A stretch of 64,000 bases of DNA. It comes from Brevundimonas sp. (GTDB lineage Bacteria; Pseudomonadota; Alphaproteobacteria; Caulobacterales; Caulobacteraceae). This document shows positions 29,959-38,008 of this stretch, one piece after another. The stretch lies in assembly GCF_029946145.1 (NCBI RefSeq), contig NZ_JAQSDY010000021.1:1-64000 (forward strand), given 5' to 3'. A program made the translations under genes and the position numbers. The stretch's first letter is position 1. Each line of letters opens with the position of its first letter. The notes beneath the pieces were generated by a model, which ran no database searches, had not been told where the DNA came from, and worked only from the letters and a program-made list of their open reading frames with translations.

Positions 29959-32900
29959 CTAGTAGGGTGTGTAGTTGAAACCGACGAAGAAGCGCGTTCC
30001 GTACGGGTCGAAGTTGTCGAACATGGTCGTGCCCAGATGCCGGGCCTGTTCGGCGTCGAACAGATTCACGACCCCCGCCCGAACCGCCAGATTGTCCTGC
30101 ACGTTCCATCGAACCGTCAGGTCGTGGCGCGCGAAGTTGCCGGTATCGTAGGTGTCCGGATCACGAGCATCCGCGTTTGTGACAAGCGCGCGGGCGACGA
30201 CGATGTCCTGCGCCGACTGCCAGTCCACCGACCAGTTCACGCTCCAGATGTCATTCGGCGTCCATGTCAGCGACGAGGTGAAGCGAACTCGAGGAAACTG
30301 TCCCGGAGCTCCGATGCTGCCTGCCAGTTCCGTGAACGAGGCGGGGTTGCCCTGATCGAGGAAGGTTTTCTGTTCCAGCAACCAGGAACCGGTGATGGCG
30401 TAATCCAGGCGACCCCAATTGTGACCCGTGTGCTCCTCGAGATCCAGGCGATAGCGGCCGGTGAAGTCCATGCCGCGTGTCTGCAGTTTGGCGAGGTTGA
30501 ACGAGCCCTGGATGAACCCGCCGACCGGGTCGCCTTGCGGCGCGCCGACGCCAAAAGGAATCGTTGGGCTGTTACGGAACAGGGTGTTGCATTGCGGATT
30601 CAGGCCGGGTCCGCTGACGCAGTTGTTGGCCATGATCTGGGCTGTGACAGCCGCGATCACGTCTTCAATCTCTATCTCATAGTAGTCAAGCACGAGGCTG
30701 AAGTCAGGAATGAACCGGGGCTTGAAGACTGTCGAGAATGTGAACGATTTCGACTCTTCCGGCTTCAGGTTCGGGTTGCCGCCGATCACACCGGCAATGC
30801 CCGAACTGTAGACCGGAGCGAAGTCGTCCGTGTTGGTGGCCGTCGCACCTGCAAAATCGAAGGCCAGACCCTTGGCGGCGGCCTGCGCCGTACAGTTGGT
30901 GATCCGGTTCTGACGAACGGCCGCGCCGAGCCCCGCCGCATTGATCTGGGCGGTCGCGCACGGATCGACGAAGCCGTTTGCGAACGTCTGGATGAACGGC
31001 GCGAAATTCTCACCCAGGCTCGGTACGCGAATCGAGTTGTTGAAGCTGGTCTTGATCGCAATATCCGGGATCGGACGATAAACGAGGTTCAGGCCATAGA
31101 CCTCGACATCGCCCACTGTGGAATAGTTGGCCGTGCGGTACGAGCCGCTCAGTTCGGCGTACTCGCCCATGAAACTGTCGCGAAAAAGCGGGATCGACAG
31201 CTCACCAAAATATTCCTGCGAGTCATATTCGACGCCCGGGAAGTCAGGACCGGTGTTCAGGAACAGCAGACGGTTTCCGGTGTCCGCGTCCCGCCCTATG
31301 GCCGAGGTAAACTCACGACGATATTCAGCGCCAACAGCGAAGCCCATAGGGCCGGCTCCCCAGAAATCCCACAGGGAGCCCGAGAACGACGCGATAGCGT
31401 CTTCCTGTTCGTTGCGTTGCCTCACCTTGATGGCGGCGTCGATATAGGCCAGTGCGGCCTCGCTCTGGTTGCCCTCACCGAAGATGTTCAGTGGCGTGCA
31501 TTGATCGACAGCGGCGCGGCCCTCAGGCGTGTCACGCAGGTCTCCACCAAAGGCATAGTCGTCCAGCGGCAGGAGAGGGTTTGTCGCCCGGATCAGCTGC
31601 GCCCGGCAGACGATCTGGCCCGGCGTTCCGCTGACGACGCCGGCCGTATCGACGACCGCGTCTGCCGCAAGGGCGAAGCGCAGCACATCGACGCCTCGTT
31701 CACGGTTCAGACCTTCATATTCGCCGTAGGTGTAGGACAGGTCCCAGGTGACATCGTTGATGAAGCCCAGCTGGTCGTATTCGCCACGCAGGCCGGCGAC
31801 GGCTCGCTGGATGGTGCGGGTGTTGTCCTGGGTCCGGTTCGGCCCGAACAGCGCGTGGCGGGCGAAGGGCGCGGCGACCGGAGCCAGAGGCGCTCCGTCC
31901 GTCGTGTTGGTCGGTTGACCGTAGCGGACCAGCATATTGTTCTGGATCGCCGACTTCACATTGGTCGGCAGGAAGGCGTTGTCCGAAAGTCGCACATCGA
32001 ACTGGCTGGGCGAACGGATGGCCGACGTCACGTTCGCCGCGCGACGGTCCGAAATGTTGACGTCGAAGAACACCGGCTGGGACGTGTCAAAGGTGTGTTC
32101 CTCGATGTATTTGGCTTCCAGCGTTCCCGAGATTTCGTCAGTGATCTGAAAGTTCGCACCGACCGCGAACCGCGAGGAATCCGACTGGCCCACCCGGGAG
32201 ATCTGTCCGAATTCAGCGGGATTCGAACCATCGCCACCGATGTTGTTCACGCGGTTGGCTCCAGCGGTACCGATACGCTGACCAAAGTCGGCCAAACGTC
32301 CGGTCAGCCCCTCGTAGATGTAGGTCTTGCCGGGCTCGAGATTGAAGCAGTTGGTGTTGGTCGCCGTGTTGAACGCGGCCGTGGCCGAGCAGTCGTTGAA
32401 CGGGACCTCGGGGTCGTCCAGACGGCTGGGGACCTGCATGTTCGCAAGGACGGTGCGGCCCCAGCGCGGACGCGACAGGGTGCGGACATCCGAGAACAGC
32501 GCCAGGTCCACGATACCGTCGGAGGTCGGGCCGACGCCGGCCGAGGTCGGGTCAGAGTCGACTGTGGCCATAAGCCAGGAGGCCTTCAGCCAGTCGATAT
32601 CCAGGACCTGGACCTCGTCGATGTCCTCGTACTCGGCGAAGGCCCAGAGGTTCAGGCGGTCGTCCAGCAGGTTGGCCCCGGTCAGGACAGAAAGGCGTTT
32701 GTTCGCCTGACCATCCTGGTTGATCATGCCGTAGTTGCCGTCGATCTGCAGGCCTTCGAAATCCTTGCGCAGGACGAAGTTCAGCACGCCGGAAACGGCG
32801 TCGGCGCCGTAAACCGACGAGGCGCCGCCGGTGACGATTTCGATGTTCTCGATCAGCAGGCGCGGAATGGCGTCCACATCGACCGACAAGGTCCCGCCGT

Positions 32901-33303
32901 TGGAACCGACGTGACGGCGCCCATCGACCAGGGTCAGGGTCCGGTTGGCGCCGAGGGCCCGGAGGTTGGCGAAGGACTGGCCGCCGTCATTCAGGTTCGA
33001 GCCTGTCGTATCTGAAGGGACGGTCGACTGCGACAGGGCCGGGATCGTGGCAAGGAAATCGACGACGGTGTTCTGCCCGGTGGTCAGCAACGCCTCGCGC
33101 GACACCTGGATCAGCGGCGTGGGGGCGTTCGTCGGGTCGCGGCGAATGCGGGAGCCCGTAACGACGACTTCGTCGAGCTGCGTCCCCTCATCCTGGCCAG
33201 CCTGGCTTTCCTGAGCGTTGGCCATCGGTGCTGCAAGCACTGACCCCGCCAAAACTCCCACGGCGAGCGTAGATGAAAGCAGTTTTGATCTCTTGTTTTT
33301 CAT
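29959..33303 (-). CDS. TonB-dependent outer-membrane receptor
   Basis: The 1114-aa protein has a signal peptide (MKNKRSKLLSSTLAVG, cut near ANAQ) and a TonB-box-like LDEVVVTGSRI. The plug domain is at about 55-180 (NLRALGANRTLTLVDGRR, IENIEIVTGGASSVYGADAV, GVLNFVLRKDFEG). A large beta-barrel ends FVGFNYTPY with an aromatic C-terminus. Several extracellular-loop cysteine pairs are visible. This very long class imports bulky substrates (oligosaccharides, peptides, siderophores) in Caulobacterales and sphingomonads; no Fur box is seen upstream, so iron is not favoured. Upstream on the same strand is an atypical response regulator. Confidence 0.93.
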   Translation of the reverse strand: MKNKRSKLLSSTLAVGVLAGSVLAAPMANAQESQAGQDEGTQLDEVVVTGSRIRRDPTNAPTPLIQVSREALLTTGQNTVVDFLATIPALSQSTVPSDTTGSNLNDGGQSFANLRALGANRTLTLVDGRRHVGSNGGTLSVDVDAIPRLLIENIEIVTGGASSVYGADAVSGVLNFVLRKDFEGLQIDGNYGMINQDGQANKRLSVLTGANLLDDRLNLWAFAEYEDIDEVQVLDIDWLKASWLMATVDSDPTSAGVGPTSDGIVDLALFSDVRTLSRPRWGRTVLANMQVPSRLDDPEVPFNDCSATAAFNTATNTNCFNLEPGKTYIYEGLTGRLADFGQRIGTAGANRVNNIGGDGSNPAEFGQISRVGQSDSSRFAVGANFQITDEISGTLEAKYIEEHTFDTSQPVFFDVNISDRRAANVTSAIRSPSQFDVRLSDNAFLPTNVKSAIQNNMLVRYGQPTNTTDGAPLAPVAAPFARHALFGPNRTQDNTRTIQRAVAGLRGEYDQLGFINDVTWDLSYTYGEYEGLNRERGVDVLRFALAADAVVDTAGVVSGTPGQIVCRAQLIRATNPLLPLDDYAFGGDLRDTPEGRAAVDQCTPLNIFGEGNQSEAALAYIDAAIKVRQRNEQEDAIASFSGSLWDFWGAGPMGFAVGAEYRREFTSAIGRDADTGNRLLFLNTGPDFPGVEYDSQEYFGELSIPLFRDSFMGEYAELSGSYRTANYSTVGDVEVYGLNLVYRPIPDIAIKTSFNNSIRVPSLGENFAPFIQTFANGFVDPCATAQINAAGLGAAVRQNRITNCTAQAAAKGLAFDFAGATATNTDDFAPVYSSGIAGVIGGNPNLKPEESKSFTFSTVFKPRFIPDFSLVLDYYEIEIEDVIAAVTAQIMANNCVSGPGLNPQCNTLFRNSPTIPFGVGAPQGDPVGGFIQGSFNLAKLQTRGMDFTGRYRLDLEEHTGHNWGRLDYAITGSWLLEQKTFLDQGNPASFTELAGSIGAPGQFPRVRFTSSLTWTPNDIWSVNWSVDWQSAQDIVVARALVTNADARDPDTYDTGNFARHDLTVRWNVQDNLAVRAGVVNLFDAEQARHLGTTMFDNFDPYGTRFFVGFNYTPY

Positions 33304-33359
33304 GATCCTGTTACCCGCCCTCTCATAAGCAGTTTTAGTAGATAAAGGAACGATGAGTT

Positions 33360-33453
33360 GAGTTAAATTGAACTCGTTCAACACTCCAAACCTGTGAGAG
33401 AGTAGGCGTCCGGCGATTTTATGCTTTCAAGAAATTCGTATTTACAGCATAAA
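33360..33453. promoter_or_regulatory. Inverted repeats in the receptor promoter region
   Basis: TTTATGCT (33418-33425) and AGCATAAA (33446-33453) are perfect 8-bp arms 20 nt apart, at -115 to -150 from the receptor start. A second dyad GAGTT-N6-AACTC lies at 33360-33375. The region is AT-rich compared with the window and likely holds the promoter and operator of the receptor gene. Confidence 0.45.
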
Positions 33454-33500
33454 CAATTGGTGTGATACGGAAGACATACTCATTGCGCACATCCGGTTGG

Positions 33501-34328
33501 TCAGCCCGGGTCGCACATGCAGTCGGCGACGAAGACGTAGCCCTTTCCATGGACCGTCTGGATCAGGCCGCCCCCACCATCCAGACGATCAAGCCTTCGC
33601 CGCAGTCGGGAAATCCGCACTCTCCAGTCCACCTTGGCGACCTCGGTCAACGGTTCGCCGTCGATGATTTCGGCCAGTTGGTCGGCCGACAGGATCTGGC
33701 GAGGACGCTCGACGAAGGCCGCAAGGACGGCATGATCGGTACGCGAGAGGAATCCCACCCTGCCGGTGGGACCTTTCAGCTCCCCGGACGGAAGGCAGAA
33801 GGACCAGCCCGCGAAGGTCAGGCGGGACGCCGCATCCGCGCCCGACGCCGCCTCGCCCGAAGCACGCACGGCGCCGCGGCGGACGAGGGCGAAAACGCGA
33901 GCCAGAAGCTCGCGGGCGCTGGCCGATGACGGCACGCAATCGTCCGCCCCGTATTCCAGTCCGACAATCCGCTCGGCTTCGTGGTCCGATCCCGCCATCA
34001 GGATGACAGGCGGTCCCCTGAGCTCGGCCAATCGCCTGCAGATATCCAGGCTGTCGTAGGTGGAGGCCAGGCCGTCAAGGACAACGACGTGGCTTGCGAA
34101 AACGGCGTCCAGGTTGTCGAGCGGCTGTCCCGCCACAGTCGCTATGACGGTAGCTCCGCCGCTCTGAAGCGCCGTTACCGCGAAGTCGCGGCGAACCCCC
34201 GCCTCCATTTCCAGCAGGACCACGCATTTGCGGGCGTGAGCCATGGACCCGTTCTGAACCGGAGGGATCTGAATGGCGGTCAGCAATCCCCGGTCATACG
34301 ATGAGGGGCGCCTGTCCATACTGTGCAT
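33501..34328 (-). CDS. Atypical OmpR/PhoB-type response regulator (pseudo-receiver plus winged helix)
   Basis: The N-terminal half has a receiver-like fold: VVVLDGLAS supplies the phospho-Asp position and PPVILMAGSD the next strand. The usual acidic pair reads EME, and the conserved Lys is absent (DDCVPSSAS where DYVPKP is typical). The C-terminal half is a winged helix: FLSRTDHAVLAAFVERP, VDWRVRISRLRRRLD, IQTVHGKGYVFVA. No kinase gene is adjacent. The ATG at 34328 has GAGG 7 nt upstream (275 aa); an ATG at 34244 would place the receiver at the very N-terminus and is also possible. It may control the downstream TonB receptor. Confidence 0.8.
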   Translation of the reverse strand: MHSMDRRPSSYDRGLLTAIQIPPVQNGSMAHARKCVVLLEMEAGVRRDFAVTALQSGGATVIATVAGQPLDNLDAVFASHVVVLDGLASTYDSLDICRRLAELRGPPVILMAGSDHEAERIVGLEYGADDCVPSSASARELLARVFALVRRGAVRASGEAASGADAASRLTFAGWSFCLPSGELKGPTGRVGFLSRTDHAVLAAFVERPRQILSADQLAEIIDGEPLTEVAKVDWRVRISRLRRRLDRLDGGGGLIQTVHGKGYVFVADCMCDPG

Positions 34329-34475
34329 CGTCGAGCCTCGCGTGCCTTGATGCGTACACAGTCGCGGAGCGGCCCGGCTTGCCAAGCAGGCGGATGACGA
34401 TGTTTGCCGAGGTTTACCGATGGTAGCCGACGACAGGCCGATGACGGTGATGATCGCCTTCACCCGATGACATTT

Positions 34476-35843
34476 TCAACGCCAGACGGGTCGCCTCGGC
34501 GCCGCCAGCGCCTTCAGTCCCTCGACAAACACGGCGTGCGTCTCGAGTTCTGCGACGCCCGCGCTGGCGAACAGGACTTCCGCCTCGCCAACCAGGCTCT
34601 CGACCTCTTCCGTCATGCCGTCGCCGAACCGGACCAGGGCTCGCGCCCGGGCTCTTGTCAGCAACAGGGCGGCGTCCGGATAACGGCCGGCGAGTCGTGC
34701 GGCCCACAAGGGCGCGTCATCGACAGATCCGCGAATTTCGTCGCGTCGAGCCAGCACCATCTCGGCCGCCTCGCGGTGGGCCGGCCAGTTCATCAGGAAC
34801 GCCAGCCCCTTCATGGGATCCACGAAGGCGCCGGCGATGGCGAAGGCCCGATCCAGAGCGATGACGTCCTCGAAGTCAGGCAACGCCGCCAGCAGGGTCC
34901 TCAGCGTGTCTTCCGAAAGCGTCCGTTCGAACAGACTCCAGCGAGCCTCTTCGGCGAGGGCGACGTGCCCCTCCGCCTCGAGGACGGCGATCTCGGCCGA
35001 ATGCCAGTTGTCCGGGAGGGCCGGGGCTTCGGCGACCTTGCCCCTGCCCCATCGGCTCGCCGCTGGAGGCTCGGTCCGCGAGACCTCCAGCGCAGCGCGC
35101 GCCTCTCCCGCGCGACCGGCCTGCGCGAGGCGTCTGGCGATCTCGGCGGCGACCTCGGGCTTTCGGCGATCGTCGTCGGGAATGGCGAGGATCCAGGCGT
35201 CGATATCGCCTGCCCTGTCCGCCAGCTTGCGCACAACCAGGGCCAGGCGACCGGTCGGGCGGGCGCGCGCTGTCGTCAGATCGGACAACAAACGTCTCGC
35301 CAGGACCGGACTGAGGGCGGCCGCGCCGCGGCCGACCCAGGACGCCCATTCCGACAGCCGCGTGGACAGGGCCTCCGCCAGAACGGGGCCCGCGACGTCT
35401 GGCCCCGCCGACGAGGCCAGAGCCGCCAGATCGGTCGATGCGGAATCGAAAACCAGGGTGAGCTCGCCCTTGGGGTCCTTCACCCGCGCCGCCAGCGATG
35501 GATAGAGGTCGAACCAGACCACCAGCCTGTCGAGCGCCAGTTTCGCATCCATCGGGCCGAGCCGCCCGACGATCATGCGGCGCAGCATCTGGAGGTCCGC
35601 GAGCAGTTCGGGCCGCTTGCGCCAGGACACCCGGGCCCCGCTGGCGGCGAGAGTGGTCAGACGCTTGTCCAGTTCGAGCGCGAGGTCGGGCGCCCCGACC
35701 TCGGCCGCCAGTTCCATCCGCAGCCGCCGTTTCAGGGCGCCGTCCGCGACCTCGATCAGCAAGGCGGCGAGGCGATCGGCGCCGAGCGCGGCCAGATTGG
35801 CCTCGGACAGGGTCTTCCTGACTGTGGTGGGGCGACTGGCCAT
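34476..35843 (-). CDS. DUF6880 family protein
   Basis: A 455-aa soluble, almost wholly alpha-helical protein. The N-terminus (LSEANLAALGADRLAALLIE, then ALKRRLRMELA) is characteristic of DUF6880 proteins, whose function is unknown; the rest resembles helical TPR-like repeats rich in Ala, Leu and Arg. No enzyme motif is seen. The ATG at 35843 lacks a clear Shine-Dalgarno, and a TTG 12 bp earlier is an alternative. It is monocistronic, 97 bp after the DUF6894 gene. Confidence 0.8.
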   Translation of the reverse strand: MASRPTTVRKTLSEANLAALGADRLAALLIEVADGALKRRLRMELAAEVGAPDLALELDKRLTTLAASGARVSWRKRPELLADLQMLRRMIVGRLGPMDAKLALDRLVVWFDLYPSLAARVKDPKGELTLVFDSASTDLAALASSAGPDVAGPVLAEALSTRLSEWASWVGRGAAALSPVLARRLLSDLTTARARPTGRLALVVRKLADRAGDIDAWILAIPDDDRRKPEVAAEIARRLAQAGRAGEARAALEVSRTEPPAASRWGRGKVAEAPALPDNWHSAEIAVLEAEGHVALAEEARWSLFERTLSEDTLRTLLAALPDFEDVIALDRAFAIAGAFVDPMKGLAFLMNWPAHREAAEMVLARRDEIRGSVDDAPLWAARLAGRYPDAALLLTRARARALVRFGDGMTEEVESLVGEAEVLFASAGVAELETHAVFVEGLKALAAPRRPVWR

Positions 35844-35940
35844 GCGTGGGGTCAAGACGCCTGAAAGCCGGGGCGTTGCAAGCGCGCCGTGAAAAATCCG
35901 CAATCCGGCCGGATGATTCCGGCTTGCGGACCACCTGCCG

Positions 35941-36135
35941 CTACCGGCGACCGTCGCGTTTCAATCTCAGTCGCTGTTCGCCGTCCTGAAGCACTTCGAC
36001 ATGGGTGAACTGGTTGCTGAGCAACAAACGCATCTCGGCCAGGTCGCGCGCCTGATCGAGATCCGTCGCCTCGACCGTCTCCTCCGAAGGCCGCTCGGAA
36101 GGGCCATCGTGCAGTTGAAAGACATAGGTCGGCAT
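35941..36135 (-). CDS. DUF6894 family small protein
   Basis: A 64-aa protein starting MPTYVFQLHDG, with DLDQARDLAEMRLLLS following, the pattern of the short DUF6894 proteins common in alphaproteobacteria. GGAGGAG lies 7 nt before the ATG. Function unknown. It follows the four-gene LuxR-led operon by about 160 bp on the same strand. Confidence 0.75.
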   Translation of the reverse strand: MPTYVFQLHDGPSERPSEETVEATDLDQARDLAEMRLLLSNQFTHVEVLQDGEQRLRLKRDGRR

Positions 36136-36297
36136 GACGCATCTCCTCCAGAAACCGATGGCGAAAACGACTCCATACCGCTCAGGTTCCTTCGTCGAAA
36201 ATGCTGTGCGCGGCAGCGGACGAACTTCGGGCCACCTGTTTCGCCGCCCCGACCCGGGAGATGGAGGGCGCGCGACGCACCTGGCCGAGGCGCCGCT

Positions 36298-36609
36298 TCA
36301 GGCTCGACTCGTCCCAAAACCGAGGACCGAGCCGGAGGCCTCAACGGAACGCACGCCATCCGTCCCGCCATTGCGCAGCAACGAGACAATCCGCTCGATG
36401 GCCCGCAAATCCAGCCCGTCGCTGCGGCCGTCGCCCCTCTGCTCCATCACCACTTCAAGCATGGTGGCCGCGTCGGCGAGGGACGTCGGCCTATGGGCGA
36501 GGATCACGCGCTCGGCGTTCTCCAGTGTCGCGAATTCATCGTCAGTGGCTGTCTGGCGCGTGGCCTCCCACAGCGTGATCGCCTCTCCAAAGGCGCGCTT
36601 GGTCGTCAT
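36298..36609 (-). CDS. Hypothetical soluble protein, last gene of the LuxR-led operon
   Basis: A 103-aa protein not recognised. It is acidic and helical at the start (EAITLWEATRQTATDDEFAT, ENAERVILAHRP, LADAATMLEVVMEQ) with a Gly/Ser-rich C-terminus; no membrane segment. The ATG at 36609 overlaps the stop of the preceding membrane-protein gene by ATGA and has AGGAG upstream, so translation is coupled. Confidence 0.72.
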   Translation of the reverse strand: MTTKRAFGEAITLWEATRQTATDDEFATLENAERVILAHRPTSLADAATMLEVVMEQRGDGRSDGLDLRAIERIVSLLRNGGTDGVRSVEASGSVLGFGTSRA

Positions 36610-37073
36610 GATATAGCTCCTGGCCAGACCCGGGGTCCGGCTGATGTTGAAGACCGGGCATAGGGGGCCGCGCGGGCCTCCCAGACCCCGAAGAGGGCGA
36701 GAAGCATCAGTTGCGTCCAGATCACGATACGCACCGTGACCGCGCCCCAGACCTGCAGGTCGCCGAACACGGTGGCCACCCAGAGTCCCATTGAAAGCAG
36801 TTGAACTCCCGTCGCGGCGATCAGCCACCATCGATCGGCCCGTAGACTGAGCGCGATCAAGGTTCCGAAGACCCCTACCGACAGAATGGCCACCCCATAC
36901 CGGAGGCCGCCCATGTGCAGATGGTCCACGAGCGGCGTGCCCAGCATGTCCGTGAGGAAGGCAGCCCCCGCGATGCGCTCGGCAAATCGCCCGAACACCA
37001 GCAACAGACCGATCGCCACAAAACTCAGCAGACCGATGACGTGCTGACCCAGGCTGTAACTCGCATCGAACAC
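36606..37073 (-). CDS. Hypothetical four-helix membrane protein, third gene of the LuxR-led operon
   Basis: A 155-aa protein with four hydrophobic helices: near residues 8-30, 52-75, 83-105 and 115-135. The GTG at 37073 begins 1 nt after the upstream gene's TGA, which supports it over upstream ATG codons in the same open frame. The stop overlaps the next gene by 4 bp. No family is recognised; a cytochrome-like or channel role cannot be argued from the sequence. Confidence 0.72.
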   Translation of the reverse strand: MFDASYSLGQHVIGLLSFVAIGLLLVFGRFAERIAGAAFLTDMLGTPLVDHLHMGGLRYGVAILSVGVFGTLIALSLRADRWWLIAATGVQLLSMGLWVATVFGDLQVWGAVTVRIVIWTQLMLLALFGVWEARAAPYARSSTSAGPRVWPGAIS

Positions 37074-37074
37074 G

Positions 37075-37404
37075 TCAGCCGTTCGCGGCCAGCGCCATCG
37101 GGGGCGGCGGAATCTTCTCCTCGTACGGTCCACCGAGGCGCCATGACACTCCGAGATCCTCCGCCACCCGCGCCAGGCCTCCGTGACTGCGAACCACGAG
37201 GCCCCGCGCACCGTTCAGCTGCGCCAGACTGGCGACCACATCCGTGATTTCGGCATGACCGACATCGGCCCCCACCGCCGCGTCGCGCCGCCCGTCCAGC
37301 ATCGTCTGCAGCAGCTCGCTCGCGGCCACCATCGCTCGATCGACGGCGTGCTCCGTTGTATGGATCTGTCGGGCGATCCTCACCCCTAACTGTGCTCTCT
37401 TCAC
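37075..37404 (-). CDS. Hypothetical soluble protein, second gene of the LuxR-led operon
   Basis: A 109-aa protein not recognised. It has an N-terminal helical half (RIARQIHTTEHAVDRAMVAA, then ELLQTMLDGRRDA) and a C-terminal half ending PYEEKIPPPPMALAANG. No signal peptide or membrane helix. It starts at a GTG (37404) overlapping the luxR-type stop by GTGA, so it is coupled to the regulator. Confidence 0.7.
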   Translation of the reverse strand: MKRAQLGVRIARQIHTTEHAVDRAMVAASELLQTMLDGRRDAAVGADVGHAEITDVVASLAQLNGARGLVVRSHGGLARVAEDLGVSWRLGGPYEEKIPPPPMALAANG

Positions 37405-37910
37405 GTCCCCGCTCCGTGGCTGGTCGTTGGTTCCGACAAGGTCCGGATCGCACCGGGAGGCGCCTGTTCGGCGGCGGTGCGTGTAGTCGCCGCCATCACA
37501 GACACGATTCCGATCGACACGATCGCGGCGCCCATCGCGAACGCCAGGACCAGAACCAACCGGACCATGATGCGCCTGTCAGGACGCGGAAGGAACCAGC
37601 TGGACGGGCCCGGGCGGTCGCCTGGGACGCCGGATTGTTCGTCCGGCGCCGAACGAGGGAACGTCGGGGATGGGCCCGTGGGAAGGGGACCGGGAGCAAA
37701 CGAGGAGGAAAGCGGGTAGTCCCGGGAGACAATGCGCACGGCCTCGTAGCGATCGGACGTCCCGAGCCGCTTGTACGCGTTCGAAAGATGATTGTTGACG
37801 GTGTTCGGCGAGATCGTCGCCCCCAGCCGCCGGGCGATCTCCTTGTTGGAAAGGCCTTCCCCAGCCAGTCGAACACACTGCAGCTGCCGCCGCGATAGCC
37901 GGTCACCCAT
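37401..37910 (-). CDS. LuxR-type regulator with a C-terminal membrane anchor
   Basis: A 169-aa protein whose first 60 residues are a LuxR/FixJ helix-turn-helix (LSRRQLQCVRLAGEGLSNKE, IARRLG, NTVNNHLSNAYKRLG). A proline-rich linker (about 68-110) follows, then one transmembrane helix (about 115-140) and a short tail of about 30 residues. The DNA-binding domain is therefore tethered to the inner membrane from the N-terminal side, with no receiver or autoinducer domain. GGAG precedes the ATG. It heads an operon of four tightly overlapping genes. Confidence 0.85.
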   Translation of the reverse strand: MGDRLSRRQLQCVRLAGEGLSNKEIARRLGATISPNTVNNHLSNAYKRLGTSDRYEAVRIVSRDYPLSSSFAPGPLPTGPSPTFPRSAPDEQSGVPGDRPGPSSWFLPRPDRRIMVRLVLVLAFAMGAAIVSIGIVSVMAATTRTAAEQAPPGAIRTLSEPTTSHGAGT

Positions 37911-38008
37911 GCTCCACCCCTACAGACGGTCAGAGCCTAAGCCGCTGACTCGAAAGCGAAGGGTTAAAGCAAATTCACTGGATTGCACGCGTGAGGCGTA
38001 AACGACCC

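Noticed and set aside
29953..33015. A 1020-codon plus-strand open frame opposite the TonB receptor gene
   Set aside because: It is a high-GC antisense shadow: no recognisable domain, no ribosome site, and the minus-strand frame encodes a clear TonB-dependent receptor.
24336..38000. A possible genomic island, given the many regulators and hypothetical genes
   Set aside because: No integrase, transposase, tRNA-flanking repeat or clear GC shift was seen, so transfer is not supported from sequence alone.
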